A stretch of DNA of 64,000 nt from Thiothrix sp. Lineage in GTDB: Bacteria; Pseudomonadota; Gammaproteobacteria; Thiotrichales; Thiotrichaceae. Shown one piece after another: positions 8,688 through 18,026 of the stretch. The translations under genes and the position numbers were made by a program. The notes under the pieces are model-generated. The model saw only the letters and a program-made list of their open reading frames with translations. It was not told where the DNA came from and made no database searches. Numbering within the stretch: position 1 is the stretch's first letter; each line of letters opens with the position of its first letter. The stretch covers positions 113,274-177,273 of the forward strand of contig NZ_JAQTLS010000011.1 of the NCBI RefSeq assembly GCF_028714775.1. Direction: 5' to 3'.

Positions 8688-10409
8688 ATGCAGCGTTTTC
8701 GTTTGCCCCGTCAGTTTGCTGGCCTCGCCTTGGTGGTGGGCATGGTCGGTGGCGTCGTCGGGGAGGCAGCACTTGCCGACCAACAAACTAATACTGTGGC
8801 GACTTTCAGCAGCCCGCTCAGCTACCAGATGTACAATATACTGGCGGCAGAAATGTACATCCGACAGGGAAATCCGGGGCAAGCGGCACTGCACTACATT
8901 GCGGCTGCCCAGCAAGCTGAAAGTGCCAAGTTTGCGCAACGCGCCTCGGAACTGGCGACCAGCGCCAATGATAACCAACTGGCAAGCCGTGCTTTGGAGT
9001 TGTGGACGAAACTCGACCCGAACTCCGAGGATGCCCGCGAGTATCGCACACTGAGCCATGTACGGGCAGGGCGTTACGACGAAGCGGTCAAAGACTTGGT
9101 GTTAGTGCGTGATTATGTCGAGAAGAAAGAGGGGCATGGTTTCGAGTTTATCGCCTCCTTGCTGGAAATGGAGCCAGCCGCTGACGGCAAAGCTTATGAA
9201 ACTTTCAAGCGTTATGTGGCAAGTGCAGACAATTCAACCCGTGCGCAATTGGTGCTGGCATCGCTGGCAATCAATGCCCAACGCTTTGACGATGGCTTGA
9301 AAGCGGCACAAGCGGTCAAAGCGACCGGGGATAGGCTGCAAAAGGTACAAGCGGCACGTCTGGCTTCACGCGCTTACATGGGCTTACAACAGGTTGATAA
9401 AGCCATTGACGAGCTTGCGCCCGTGGTCAAAACCAGCAAAGATGTCGACCTGAAACTCGATTACGGGCGGATGCTGATCCTAACCGACCGTCGGGCTGAA
9501 GCGACCCCGCTGTACAAGCAACTGTATGCCAGCCAGCCAGAAAACAGCGATGTCGTGTATACCTTGGGTTTATTGTATCTGGAACAGAAAAAATTTGAAT
9601 TTGCCGAACCCTTAATCAAGAAGCTATTAAAAGTACCTGAGCGGGCGGCGGATGCCAGCTATTTCATGGGACAAATTTACGAAGGGCAGAAACACCCTAA
9701 AGAAGCTATCGAAGCCTATAAGCGGGCGACCACCAGCAGTTTTATGGTCGAATCCACCGGGCGTGCAGCCCGTCTGCTGATGGAAACCGATAGTCTGGAT
9801 GCTGCCCGCCAATGGTTGGGTGAACAACTAAAGGCTGCTAACAATGACGCCAGCAAAGCACATATCCTGCTGGTGGAAGGCAAGTTGCTGCACGAGCGTG
9901 AGCAATACAAAGAAGCGGTTGGCGTTTTCGACAAGCTGCTGGTATTGAAACCAGATGACGTTGATGCACTCTATAACCGCTCTTTAAGCAATGAACGGCT
10001 GGGGAATTTTGCCGCTGCCGAGGCTGATTTACGCGCCTTGATCAAGTTGCAGCCCGAAAACGCCACGGTATTGAATGCCCTCGGCTACATGTTGGTGGTG
10101 AATACCAACCGTTACCCGGAAGCTGAAGAACTGATCCGCAAAGCCTTAGCGATCCGTCCCACCGATCCGGCGATTATGGATAGCATGGGTTGGATACTGT
10201 TCCATACCGGCAAGCAGGACGAAGCGGAAGGTTTGTTACGCAAAGCCTACGCGCAGCTTCACGAGCCTGAAATTGCCAGCCATTTGGTGGAAGTTCTGTC
10301 GGCACGCAACAAGGCCGCAGAAGCTAAAGCCATTTTGCAGGACATACTGAGCAAATTTCCGAACGACCAGACGTTAATCAAACTCAAGGAAAAGCTGGTC
10401 GGTTTATAA
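8688..10409 (+). CDS. Exported tetratricopeptide repeat protein upstream of lolB
   Basis: This 573-residue protein starts with a signal peptide (hydrophobic residues about 11-31). It then consists almost wholly of helical TPR-like repeats, for example MYIRQGNPGQAALHYIAAA near the N-terminus and LGYMLVVNTNRYPEAEELIR near the C-terminus. Such a protein commonly precedes lolB in gammaproteobacteria such as Pseudomonas. Its exact role is not settled; a scaffold in the periplasm or at the outer membrane is a reasonable inference. It starts a same-strand run with lolB and ispE, 24 bp before lolB. A GGAG-like site lies before the start. No catalytic motif is visible. Confidence 0.85.
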   Translation: MQRFRLPRQFAGLALVVGMVGGVVGEAALADQQTNTVATFSSPLSYQMYNILAAEMYIRQGNPGQAALHYIAAAQQAESAKFAQRASELATSANDNQLASRALELWTKLDPNSEDAREYRTLSHVRAGRYDEAVKDLVLVRDYVEKKEGHGFEFIASLLEMEPAADGKAYETFKRYVASADNSTRAQLVLASLAINAQRFDDGLKAAQAVKATGDRLQKVQAARLASRAYMGLQQVDKAIDELAPVVKTSKDVDLKLDYGRMLILTDRRAEATPLYKQLYASQPENSDVVYTLGLLYLEQKKFEFAEPLIKKLLKVPERAADASYFMGQIYEGQKHPKEAIEAYKRATTSSFMVESTGRAARLLMETDSLDAARQWLGEQLKAANNDASKAHILLVEGKLLHEREQYKEAVGVFDKLLVLKPDDVDALYNRSLSNERLGNFAAAEADLRALIKLQPENATVLNALGYMLVVNTNRYPEAEELIRKALAIRPTDPAIMDSMGWILFHTGKQDEAEGLLRKAYAQLHEPEIASHLVEVLSARNKAAEAKAILQDILSKFPNDQTLIKLKEKLVGL

Positions 10410-10433
10410 CCTTAATCATTCAGGAAGAACATC

Positions 10434-11066
10434 ATGAAACAATGGATATTGGCGGCCTCCTTATGCGTGCTTGCATTGGGCGGATGTGCCACACAAAACA
10501 AAAGTGTTACGCCGGGGGCAGTTACAGCGCCTACGGATAACCAGGCGGCATGGAAACAACGCCAAGACAAGTTTGCCCAGATGCGTTCATGGCGTTTGCA
10601 GGGCAAGGTCGGGATGCAATTCCGTGACCAAAGCGCTTCTTTCAATATTGCGTGGTTGCAGCAGGGCAACGACCAGTATGAAATGAACATCAAAAACCCG
10701 CTGACAGGCTCCATTATGGCTTACCTGAAAGGCACGGCTAACGAAGTCACCATGCAAGCCGATGGCAAGACTTACCGCGATGCTGATGCCGAGCGTTTGC
10801 TGCAAGGCCAGATGGGTGTTTCCTTGCCGCTTTCAGGCATGAAATATTGGGTGCGCGGGGTGCCATCACCCGATTCGCCAGTAGAACAGGTGACGTTGGA
10901 TAATAGCGGACGTCCGCAGGTATTGCAGCAATCCGGTTGGCGGGTGGAATACACCGGCTGGCAAGGTGAGGGCTGGAATGCCCTGCCAAGCAAAGTTAAC
11001 CTAAGCAGGCAGGCAGAAAACACCAAGGTCAAGGTCATCGCCAAGGAATGGCAGACACGGTATTAA
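10434..11066 (+). CDS. lolB: Outer-membrane lipoprotein insertion protein LolB
   Basis: LolB receives lipoproteins from the periplasmic carrier LolA and inserts them into the outer membrane; it is itself a lipoprotein. The 210-residue product has a lipobox LGGC with the acylated Cys18 after a hydrophobic signal. The WKQRQDKFAQMRSWRLQGKVG region matches the start of the LolB fold and is followed by the beta-rich convex body. An AGGAAG site lies before the ATG. Position between a TPR protein and ispE is the canonical gammaproteobacterial context and strongly supports the call. Confidence 0.93.
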   Translation: MKQWILAASLCVLALGGCATQNKSVTPGAVTAPTDNQAAWKQRQDKFAQMRSWRLQGKVGMQFRDQSASFNIAWLQQGNDQYEMNIKNPLTGSIMAYLKGTANEVTMQADGKTYRDADAERLLQGQMGVSLPLSGMKYWVRGVPSPDSPVEQVTLDNSGRPQVLQQSGWRVEYTGWQGEGWNALPSKVNLSRQAENTKVKVIAKEWQTRY

Positions 11067-11069
11067 TGG

Positions 11070-11921
11070 ATGCAATCACTGACCTTGCCAGCACCTACGA
11101 AGCTCAACCTGTTCCTGCACATTACCGGCAGGCGGGCGGATGGCTACCATCTGTTGCAGACCCTGTTCGTGTTTCTCGACTTTGCCGATGAAATCACGCT
11201 GACAGTCCGCAGCGATGGTGCAATCCGGCGTCCTTCCGGTGCAGCAGATGTGCCGGAGGATGCTGACTTGACCGTGCGGGCAGCGCGTTTGCTACAAAAG
11301 GAAACGGGTTGCCTGTTAGGTGCAGACATTCAGGTACAAAAACGCATTCCGATGGGCGGTGGCTTGGGTGGTGGCAGTTCTGATGCAGCCACGGTGTTAC
11401 AGGGATTAAATTACCTGTGGCAATGTGGTTTAAACGATGACGAACTGGCAGCATTGGGTCTGCGTTTAGGTGCAGATGTGCCAGTGTTCGTGCGCGGTCG
11501 TGCAGCGTGGGCAGAAGGCGTCGGGGAACAGTTAACCCCGGTTGATCTGGTTCCTGCGTGGTATGTGGTGGTTCATCCACGGGTACATGTACCAACGGCT
11601 GAACTTTTTACGGCAGAAGACTTGACACGAAACTGCCCTCCCATTACATTAGCGACCTTCCACGACGGGCAGGGCAAAAACGTCTTTCAGCCAGTCGTAG
11701 AAAGCCGTTATTCTGAAGTCGCCGAGGCTATCGGTTGGTTGTCAGGATACGCAAAAGCAATGTTGACCGGTTCAGGCAGTTGCCTGTTCGCATCGGTCAG
11801 TAGCAAACACGAAGGTGAAATAATCCTGAACAGTTTGCCTGACAAATGGTTTGGATTTGTCGCAGAAGGTGCATCCATTTCACCTTTGCAACAGAAGCTA
11901 GCAACGCTGCAAAAGTTTTAA
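11070..11921 (+). CDS. ispE: 4-diphosphocytidyl-2-C-methyl-D-erythritol kinase
   Basis: IspE phosphorylates CDP-methylerythritol with ATP in the non-mevalonate (MEP) isoprenoid pathway. The 283-residue protein belongs to the GHMP kinase family. It has the substrate-binding PAPTKLNLFLHITGRRADGY start and the glycine-rich ATP loop PMGGGLGGGSSDAA at about residues 94-107, plus a C-terminal TGSGSCLF motif. It begins three bases after the lolB stop, so the two are likely co-translated. The tRNA-Gln gene follows 13 bases later. Confidence 0.96.
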   Translation: MQSLTLPAPTKLNLFLHITGRRADGYHLLQTLFVFLDFADEITLTVRSDGAIRRPSGAADVPEDADLTVRAARLLQKETGCLLGADIQVQKRIPMGGGLGGGSSDAATVLQGLNYLWQCGLNDDELAALGLRLGADVPVFVRGRAAWAEGVGEQLTPVDLVPAWYVVVHPRVHVPTAELFTAEDLTRNCPPITLATFHDGQGKNVFQPVVESRYSEVAEAIGWLSGYAKAMLTGSGSCLFASVSSKHEGEIILNSLPDKWFGFVAEGASISPLQQKLATLQKF

Positions 11922-11934
11922 TTTGGTTTCCTAA

Positions 11935-12009
11935 AGGGCCGTCGCCAAGCGGTAAGGCACTGGATTTTGATTCCAGCATCCCCAGGTTCGAATCCTGGCG
12001 GCCCTGCCA
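11935..12009 (+). tRNA. tRNA-Gln (anticodon TTG)
   Basis: A full cloverleaf can be drawn: acceptor stem AGGGCCG paired with CGGCCCT, D-arm GCC...GGC, anticodon stem CTGGA/TCCAG around loop TTTTGAT with anticodon TTG, T-arm CCAGG-TTCGAAT-CCTGG, discriminator G and an encoded CCA. UUG reads glutamine codons CAA and, by wobble, CAG. A tRNA-Gln between ispE and prs is the usual arrangement in gammaproteobacteria. Confidence 0.97.
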
Positions 12010-12036
12010 TTTTCCCTACTCCAATGTGAGCAAGTC

Positions 12037-12993
12037 ATGTCCGACGATAGAATGATGGTGTTTACGGGTAATGCAAACCCGGAGCTAGCCCACAAAGTCG
12101 TCGATCACCTCGGAATCCCTCTCGGTAAAGTTAAGGCTGAACGCTTCAGCGATGGCGAAGCGCATGTCGAGATATTGGAAAACGTGCGTGGTCGGGATGT
12201 TTTTATTGTGCAATCTACTTGCGCACCCACCAACGATAACCTGATGGAACTGCTGATCATGGCAGACGCGCTCTACCGCGCCTCAGCCGGACGTATCACC
12301 GCAGTTATCCCTTATTACGGTTATGCCCGCCAAGACCGCCGCGTGCGTTCACGGCGCGTGCCGATTTCTGCCAAATTGGTGGCAGACATGATTTCTACCG
12401 GGCACGTTGACCGGGTGCTGACTATTGATTTGCACTCCGATCAGGTACAGGGCTTCTTTGACCTGCCGGTCGACAATATTTACGCTTCTGGCGTGTTGCT
12501 GAACGACATCTTGGCGAAAAACCTGCCGAATACGATGGTGGTTTCCCCGGATGTGGGCGGCGTAGTGCGTGCACGGGCATTGGCGAAAGGCTTGGGTGAA
12601 GCGGAACTGGCGATTATCGACAAGCGCCGTCCTGAACCCAACAAGTCCGAGATCATGAATATCATCGGTAATGTCGATGGGCGTCATTGCGTACTGATTG
12701 ACGACCTGATTGATACCGGCGGCACATTATGCAATGCAGCTGTTGCCCTCAAGCAGCATGGGGCATTGAGCGTGGTGGCGTATGCAACCCATGCGGTGTT
12801 CTCCGGCAAGGCCGTCAGCAATATCGAAAATTCCCAATTGGACGAAGTGGTTGTCACCGACACCATTCCATTGAGCCAAAACGCCAAAGATTGTGCTAAG
12901 ATCCGCCAGCTTTCTGTCGCTGGTGTACTGGCGAAAACCATTTTACGCATCAATCAGGACGAGTCGGTTAGCTCCCTGTTTGAAGGCTTGTAA
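12037..12993 (+). CDS. prs: Ribose-phosphate pyrophosphokinase
   Basis: Prs makes PRPP from ribose-5-phosphate and ATP, feeding purine, pyrimidine, histidine, tryptophan and NAD synthesis. The 318-residue length is standard. Visible signatures include [20 protein letters not shown] in the N-terminal half, the ATP/metal region [11 protein letters not shown] and the PRPP loop [16 protein letters not shown]. It follows the tRNA gene directly and precedes rplY, the conserved gammaproteobacterial order. A short GC hairpin after the stop may partly separate it from rplY. Confidence 0.97.
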   Translation: MSDDRMMVFTGNANPELAHKVVDHLGIPLGKVKAERFSDGEAHVEILENVRGRDVFIVQSTCAPTNDNLMELLIMADALYRASAGRITAVIPYYGYARQDRRVRSRRVPISAKLVADMISTGHVDRVLTIDLHSDQVQGFFDLPVDNIYASGVLLNDILAKNLPNTMVVSPDVGGVVRARALAKGLGEAELAIIDKRRPEPNKSEIMNIIGNVDGRHCVLIDDLIDTGGTLCNAAVALKQHGALSVVAYATHAVFSGKAVSNIENSQLDEVVVTDTIPLSQNAKDCAKIRQLSVAGVLAKTILRINQDESVSSLFEGL

Positions 12994-13003
12994 GTTTTTA
13001 GTC

Positions 13004-13022
13004 CCCGCCTTTTGCGGGTTTG
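13004..13022 (+). terminator. Possible weak terminator after prs
   Basis: A CCCGC / GCGGG stem of five pairs with a short CTTTT loop lies 11 bases after the prs stop and is followed by TTTG. The short stem and broken U-run make it a weak candidate that may only attenuate transcription into rplY. Confidence 0.45.
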
Positions 13023-13075
13023 TTGCGGTTGCCGTCTGGTCGCGGGTCGGTAGCCATTATTGTTGGAGATGAAAT

Positions 13076-13648
13076 ATGTCAAAGAAATACGTTCTGCAAG
13101 CGCAGGTACGTGAATTGCAGGGCAAGGGTGCGAGCCGCCGCCTGCGTCACGAAGGTCTGGTTCCTGCCGTGGTTTACGGTGCAGGCCAAGAAGCCCAGTC
13201 CATCACATTGCGCCATAACGAGCTGATCCGTAATTTGCTGGATGAAGCTTTCTATTCTCAAATCATTACTGTTGATTTTGGCGACCGTAAAGAAAGCGTT
13301 ATCCTGCGTGACCTGCAACGTCACCCAGCCAAGCCAGTGGTTATGCACGCCGACCTGCAACGCATCAAGGATGACGAAGAAATCAACGTCCACGTTGCAC
13401 TGCACTTCATCAACGCTGATGTATCCAAAGGCGTGAAAGAGCAGGGCGCTACTATGAGCCATAACCTGACTGAAGTAGAAGTTTCTTGCTTGCCTAAGTT
13501 CCTGCCAGAGTTCATCGAAGTTGACCTGATCGCTATCGAAAAAGGCCAAATTCTGCACATGTCTGACCTGAAGCTTCCAGAAGGTGTCACGTTGACTGAA
13601 CTGGCTTTGGGCGAAGACCACGACCAGCCGGTTGCGGCTTGCCACTAA
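13076..13648 (+). CDS. rplY: 50S ribosomal protein L25/general stress protein Ctc
   Basis: The 190-residue protein is the long L25 form (Ctc/TL5 type): an N-terminal 5S rRNA-binding domain beginning VLQAQVRELQGKGASRRLRH and a C-terminal beta domain with LPKFLPEFIEVDLIAIEKGQ. It binds 5S rRNA in the central protuberance of the large subunit. The start follows a GGAGATG-containing leader. It sits between prs and pth, again canonical. Nothing is missing or altered that I can see. Confidence 0.96.
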   Translation: MSKKYVLQAQVRELQGKGASRRLRHEGLVPAVVYGAGQEAQSITLRHNELIRNLLDEAFYSQIITVDFGDRKESVILRDLQRHPAKPVVMHADLQRIKDDEEINVHVALHFINADVSKGVKEQGATMSHNLTEVEVSCLPKFLPEFIEVDLIAIEKGQILHMSDLKLPEGVTLTELALGEDHDQPVAACH

Positions 13649-13664
13649 GGTAAGGTAAAGACTG

Positions 13665-14240
13665 ATGGGAACCCCCATACGCCTCATTGCAGGCTTGGGC
13701 AACCCCGGCAGCCAGTACGACAAAACCCGGCACAATGCCGGGTTTTGGTTTGTTGACGAACTGGCAAGACGCTTTTCCGGCAAGTTTGCTGCTGAAAAGC
13801 GTTTTTCTGGGGATGTTTGTAAACTGCAAGTCGGCAGCCAAACGGTGTGGCTGATCAAGCCCATGACGTTTATGAACCGTAGCGGTTTGGCGGTACGGCA
13901 GTTGTCTAATTTCTACCAAATTCCGGTAGAACAAATTTTAGTTGCGCACGACGAGTTGGACATTCCGGTAGGTGATGCACGCCTGAAACAGGCGGGTGGT
14001 CACGGCGGGCACAACGGTTTGCGTGACTTACATGCCCATTTGGGCGCAAATTATTGGCGGTTGCGTTTGGGTGTTGGGCATCCAGGCGACCGTACCCAAG
14101 TGGTCGATTATGTGCTGTCACGCCCCTCCGTGGATGATGAAATCCTCATTGCGCGGGCGATTGATCAAGCTGCCGACCAAATTGAACTGATTTTGCAGGG
14201 TGAAATGCAGAAAGCGATGAATGCGCTGCATACCCGTTAA
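13665..14240 (+). CDS. pth: Peptidyl-tRNA hydrolase
   Basis: Pth cleaves peptidyl-tRNA released from stalled ribosomes and recycles the tRNA. The 191-residue product has the AGLGNPGSQYDKTRHNAGF signature with the catalytic His23, and the second signature around DELDIPVGDARLKQAGGHGG. It begins 16 bases after rplY with an AAGGTAAAG site and precedes ychF, so prs, rplY, pth and ychF probably share transcripts. Confidence 0.97.
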   Translation: MGTPIRLIAGLGNPGSQYDKTRHNAGFWFVDELARRFSGKFAAEKRFSGDVCKLQVGSQTVWLIKPMTFMNRSGLAVRQLSNFYQIPVEQILVAHDELDIPVGDARLKQAGGHGGHNGLRDLHAHLGANYWRLRLGVGHPGDRTQVVDYVLSRPSVDDEILIARAIDQAADQIELILQGEMQKAMNALHTR

Positions 14241-14275
14241 ATCACCCGCGTTAATGGATAAAGTAGGTACGACTC

Positions 14276-15367
14276 ATGGGATTCAAGTGCGGAATTGTTG
14301 GTTTGCCAAACGTGGGCAAATCCACCCTGTTCAACGCCCTGACCAAAGCAGGCATTCAGGCGGCGAATTACCCTTTCTGTACCATTGAGCCGAATGTCGG
14401 GATCGTACCAATGCCAGACCCACGTTTGGATGCATTGGCAGCAATCGTTAAACCCATCAAAATTTTACCGACCACGATGGAGTTTGTGGACATCGCAGGC
14501 TTAGTGGCAGGCGCATCGCAAGGTGAAGGTTTGGGCAACAAGTTCCTTGCACACATCCGCGAAACCGACGCGATTGCACAAGTAGTACGCTGCTTCGATA
14601 ACGATGACATCATCCACGTCGCGGGCAAGATTGACCCAGCTTCTGACATCGACATTATCAATACCGAGTTGGCGTTGGCGGATTTGGATACGATTGAAAA
14701 AGCTGTCAACCGGCTGGCGCGTGCTGCTAAGTCCGGTAGCAAAGACATGCTGGTGCAAAAGAACTTAGCCGATCGCTTGTTTGCGCACCTGTCAGAAGGC
14801 CATTCGGCACGTTCACTGGAAATGTCCCCAGAAGAGCGGCTGGTAGCGCGGGAATTCCACCTGATTACCATCAAGCCGCTGATGTTCATTGCCAACGTCA
14901 ACGAAGATGGCTTTGAAAATAACCCGTATCTGGATACCGTGCGTGAAATCGCGGTGCGTGAGGGTGCGGTGGTTGTGCCAGTGTGTGCGGAAATGGAATC
15001 CGAACTTTCGCAGTTGGAAGATAACGAACGCGATGAATTCTTGGCGGGCATGGGGTTGGATGAGCCGGGCTTGAACCGCGTTATCCGCGCAGGTTACGAT
15101 TTGCTGGGCTTGCAGACTTATTTCACGGCAGGCGTGAAAGAAGTGCGGGCTTGGACGATCCGTAAGAATGCTACTGCGCCACAAGCGGCGGGTGTGATCC
15201 ATACTGACTTCGAGCGTGGTTTTATCCGGGCGCAAACGATTGCTTATGAGGACTTCATTGCTTACAAGGGTGAGCAGGGGGCGAAGGAAGCGGGCAAGAT
15301 GCGGGCGGAAGGCAAGGAATACATTGTGAAAGACGGGGATGTGCTGAACTTCTTGTTCAACGTCTAA
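14276..15367 (+). CDS. ychF: Ribosome-binding ATPase YchF (Obg family)
   Basis: YchF is an Obg-like P-loop protein that prefers ATP, binds ribosomes and influences the oxidative-stress response. The 363-residue protein has the P-loop GLPNVGKS at residues 9-16, a G3 DIAG motif and NVNE in place of the NKxD guanine-specificity motif, which is the family hallmark behind ATP preference. A TGS domain forms the C-terminus, ending [13 protein letters not shown]. It closes the pth-ychF run and is followed by a strong bidirectional terminator. Confidence 0.97.
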   Translation: MGFKCGIVGLPNVGKSTLFNALTKAGIQAANYPFCTIEPNVGIVPMPDPRLDALAAIVKPIKILPTTMEFVDIAGLVAGASQGEGLGNKFLAHIRETDAIAQVVRCFDNDDIIHVAGKIDPASDIDIINTELALADLDTIEKAVNRLARAAKSGSKDMLVQKNLADRLFAHLSEGHSARSLEMSPEERLVAREFHLITIKPLMFIANVNEDGFENNPYLDTVREIAVREGAVVVPVCAEMESELSQLEDNERDEFLAGMGLDEPGLNRVIRAGYDLLGLQTYFTAGVKEVRAWTIRKNATAPQAAGVIHTDFERGFIRAQTIAYEDFIAYKGEQGAKEAGKMRAEGKEYIVKDGDVLNFLFNV

Positions 15368-15381
15368 ACGGTGCTTTCAAG

Positions 15382-15412
15382 AAAAAGCCGGGAAATTCCC
15401 GGCTTTTTCGTT
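15382..15412. terminator. Bidirectional rho-independent terminator
   Basis: A perfect GCCGGG-AAATT-CCCGGC hairpin is flanked by AAAAA on the left and TTTTT on the right, so it can terminate ychF on the plus strand and the convergent small gene that ends at 15414 on the minus strand. Confidence 0.9.
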
Positions 15413-15413
15413 T

Positions 15414-15626
15414 TTATTCTTCGGTAGCAGCCAGCGTTTGGATAGCTTGCGCCCACAGGAAGAATTTGCAGTTAGCCAGATCAGCAACGGTGGTAACGTT
15501 GAATGCTTGTTTCAGTGCGGCAGCATCGCCTTCAGACAGACCTTTCAGTGCGCCAACCGGAGCTGCCAGTACTTCGTTCAGTGATTTGCCAAGGTATGCT
15601 TTGTCTACAGTCTTGTTAATATTCAT
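15414..15626 (-). CDS. Small helix-hairpin-helix-like protein
   Basis: This 70-residue protein has the pattern APVGALKGLSEGDAAALKQA, then NVTTVADLANCKFFLWAQAI. This resembles the L-x-G-(V/L)-s-x-x-D-x-x-x-L-K-x-A-F-x-(I/V)-x-T-(V/I)-x-D-L-A core of helix-hairpin-helix proteins that bind DNA or other proteins without sequence specificity. I chose the ATG at 15624-15626 because it is preceded by AAGGGAAACC; a longer reading from 15704 has no support. The gene stands alone, convergent with ychF, with its own promoter presumably in 15627-15775. No export signal is present. Function is unknown; a single HhH motif is suggested but is too short to be sure. Confidence 0.7.
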   Translation of the reverse strand: MNINKTVDKAYLGKSLNEVLAAPVGALKGLSEGDAAALKQAFNVTTVADLANCKFFLWAQAIQTLAATEE

Positions 15627-15775
15627 CTTGGGTTTCCCTTTTTTGCAATGGTTTGTTCGAGCGTGGAAGATTACCAGATTGACGTGCAGCAACCAAGAAC
15701 CCACCCGTGCAAACAGGTAATTCCGCGCTGTTATCTGCTACACTTCATCCCACTTGACCACAACCCTTGCTAGCC

Positions 15776-16912
15776 ATGCCAAAAACCCATACTAAAGCCG
15801 TCCGTATTGCCGATAACGCGCAGCAGACCAGCCTTACCCCTGCACAGAAAAAATTCAACGCGCTGATCAAGAAAATCGACGTGCAGAAGCAACTGCTCGC
15901 CACATGGAAAGAAACGGTTCCTCAATGCCTGCAAGAAGTTAGCGCGAAGCTCAACCCCTTGAAGGCAACCTACAGTGAACATCAGGTAGAACTGGTTACG
16001 ATGCTGGACGAACTTTACCTAACACAAAAATTCACCACGAACCAGCAAGAAAAAATTGCCCACATGATCAGCGAAATCTGTGAGGAATTGATCACTGTCC
16101 ACGGGCGTGAGGATTTGAAACCGCTTTATAACCGCTACAGTGGTGGCGATTTCGACGCCGAAGCGCAAGCAGAATTGGATATGCAGGGTGAAATGCTGAA
16201 AACCCTCTTGGAGCAGCGCTTAGGTGTCCCGGTGGATGAGGATTTTGACCTGTCTGACCCGGAAAAGGCCGCTGAGTTGCTGATGGGGAAAATCCAAGAA
16301 CACCAGCGCCAAGCCGAAGAACAGCGTTCCAAACGCAAGAAAACCGCCAAACAATTGGCAAAAGAAGCGCGTGAAGCGGAAGAGCAAGCCAACGTCAGTA
16401 AATCCATCCAAGCCGTTTACCGCCAACTGGTGGCAGCGTTACACCCCGACCGCGAGCAAGACCCGGTGGAGCGTGACCGCAAAACCGAATTGATGCAAAA
16501 AGTCACGGTGGCTTACGGCAATAAGGATTTGCTGCAATTGCTGGAACTGCAACTTTCCGTCGAACAGATCGACCAAAGCAAAATCAACAATATCGCCGAA
16601 GATCGCCTCAAGCACTACAATAAAGTCCTGCAAAACCAATTGGACGAGCTTCAGGAAGAGGTGAGGATGATGGAGTTGCAGCTCAAAAGCACGGTCGGGC
16701 TGTCGCCGTATGAACCGCTGACCCCCAAACGTTTGTGGACGTTGTTGAAACAGGACATCCGTACCATGCAGGAAGAGATTGCCAGCATTAAACATGACCT
16801 GCGGCTATTCCGTGATGTGAAACAGTTCAGGCTGTATTTGAAAAGTTACACGCTGCTGCGAGATGATTTCGACCCGTTTGGCAGCTTCTTTTCCCCCTTT
16901 GGCAACCGTTAA
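15776..16912 (+). CDS. J-domain (DnaJ-like) protein
   Basis: The 378-residue protein is mostly charged helices. Near residues 210-250 it has a J-domain-like segment, AVYRQLVAALHPDREQDP, with the HPD tripeptide that stimulates DnaK ATPase activity (His223). Here the J-like segment sits mid-protein rather than at the N-terminus, after a long coiled-coil-prone arm rich in Glu, Lys and Gln. I used the ATG at 15776; a TTG three codons earlier is possible, and neither has an obvious ribosome-binding site. It is followed 18 bp later by a membrane protein of unknown function, so the two may act together. A specialised DnaK co-chaperone is the likely role; its client is unknown. Confidence 0.75.
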   Translation: MPKTHTKAVRIADNAQQTSLTPAQKKFNALIKKIDVQKQLLATWKETVPQCLQEVSAKLNPLKATYSEHQVELVTMLDELYLTQKFTTNQQEKIAHMISEICEELITVHGREDLKPLYNRYSGGDFDAEAQAELDMQGEMLKTLLEQRLGVPVDEDFDLSDPEKAAELLMGKIQEHQRQAEEQRSKRKKTAKQLAKEAREAEEQANVSKSIQAVYRQLVAALHPDREQDPVERDRKTELMQKVTVAYGNKDLLQLLELQLSVEQIDQSKINNIAEDRLKHYNKVLQNQLDELQEEVRMMELQLKSTVGLSPYEPLTPKRLWTLLKQDIRTMQEEIASIKHDLRLFRDVKQFRLYLKSYTLLRDDFDPFGSFFSPFGNR

Positions 16913-16930
16913 TGCACTAGGCTTATACCC

Positions 16931-17956
16931 ATGAAAATCTGGAATTTCTCGGTACTGTTGATTTCCCTGCTGCTGTTGGGTGGCAGCGTCAAGGCGTTGC
17001 TGAGCTATTGGCAATACGATGAAATCGCGGCGGATGTGGCGCAGATGATGTTGCATCAGGTCAGCACTGACGATATACGCGCTTCGGTGCGGGAAGCGAT
17101 TGCGGCGGATAACCCGGAAGATGCCCGCATGTACTTGCGCCTTGCCAAGACCTTCGGTTACACCATTGCCCCGACGGAATTTGAAGCGAAACTGCAAGAG
17201 TTGGAATCGCCATTCAATACCGCTCGCCGTACTGTCAACGATTTCAGCACCGGCTTTATCGACGGGAAAGCGGAAAGCGGAGCGGGTGTTGCTGGCGCAA
17301 TCACCTCCGATTTTACCGTGGTGGGGGATGTGCGTGATTTGTGGGAACAATACCAACTTTACGCCCAAAACAAGCCTGTCAACGAATTGGTAGTAACACT
17401 CGCGGGGGTAGGGATCGGCTTGACGGCGGCAACCGTTGCCAGTGCTGGGGCAGCAACACCGGCTAAAGGCGGCGTTTCCACCACCAAGCTGGCAGCGCGT
17501 GCGGGCCGTTTGACCCCTGATTTCCAGAAACTCCTGTTGAAGCAAGGTTCAGACGTGTTCAACTACAAAGCCTTCATGCTGGCAGCACGGGCAGAAAGAG
17601 GTATGGATGGCGTTGGTAAGGCCGCGCTTAAAGCGTATAACCCGCAAGCGGTTAAAGCTCTCCAGCAAACAGCGGAACAGGTCAATAATATCCGTAAAGC
17701 CAGTTCTACTGCCGATGCTTTGCACGTATTGAAGTATGTTGAAAATAGTGGCGACCTTGTGCGTTTGGAAAAGCTCACGCTCAAATACGGGGCGGGAACC
17801 AAGGGTATCCTGAAGCTTTTAGGGAGAGGGGCGCTTGGCTCGGTGAGGATATTGCGCAAGTCGGTAGAACTATTGCTCAGTGGATTAGTAACGCTGATTT
17901 CTTCCCTTTCAACACTTATGTCTTTAGCAGGTTTACGGCGCACTTCGTCGGCATAA
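16931..17956 (+). CDS. Membrane-anchored protein of unknown function
   Basis: I do not recognise this 341-residue protein as a named family. It starts with a signal-anchor helix (about residues 5-25). It then has a region with GAGVAGAITSDFTVVGDVRD, a glycine/alanine-rich hydrophobic stretch near residues 158-185 and a helical C-terminal half ending in a further hydrophobic segment (LLLSGLVTLISSLSTLMSLA). Two or three membrane contacts are plausible. It follows the J-domain gene by 18 bp on the same strand and is probably co-transcribed, which is the only functional hint. Confidence 0.7.
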   Translation: MKIWNFSVLLISLLLLGGSVKALLSYWQYDEIAADVAQMMLHQVSTDDIRASVREAIAADNPEDARMYLRLAKTFGYTIAPTEFEAKLQELESPFNTARRTVNDFSTGFIDGKAESGAGVAGAITSDFTVVGDVRDLWEQYQLYAQNKPVNELVVTLAGVGIGLTAATVASAGAATPAKGGVSTTKLAARAGRLTPDFQKLLLKQGSDVFNYKAFMLAARAERGMDGVGKAALKAYNPQAVKALQQTAEQVNNIRKASSTADALHVLKYVENSGDLVRLEKLTLKYGAGTKGILKLLGRGALGSVRILRKSVELLLSGLVTLISSLSTLMSLAGLRRTSSA

Positions 17957-18026
17957 GCATTTGAACTTTATAACACGCCCGTATTCTAAATAATTCCAAT
18001 AGTAACGATTATGGGCATCAAAAGTT

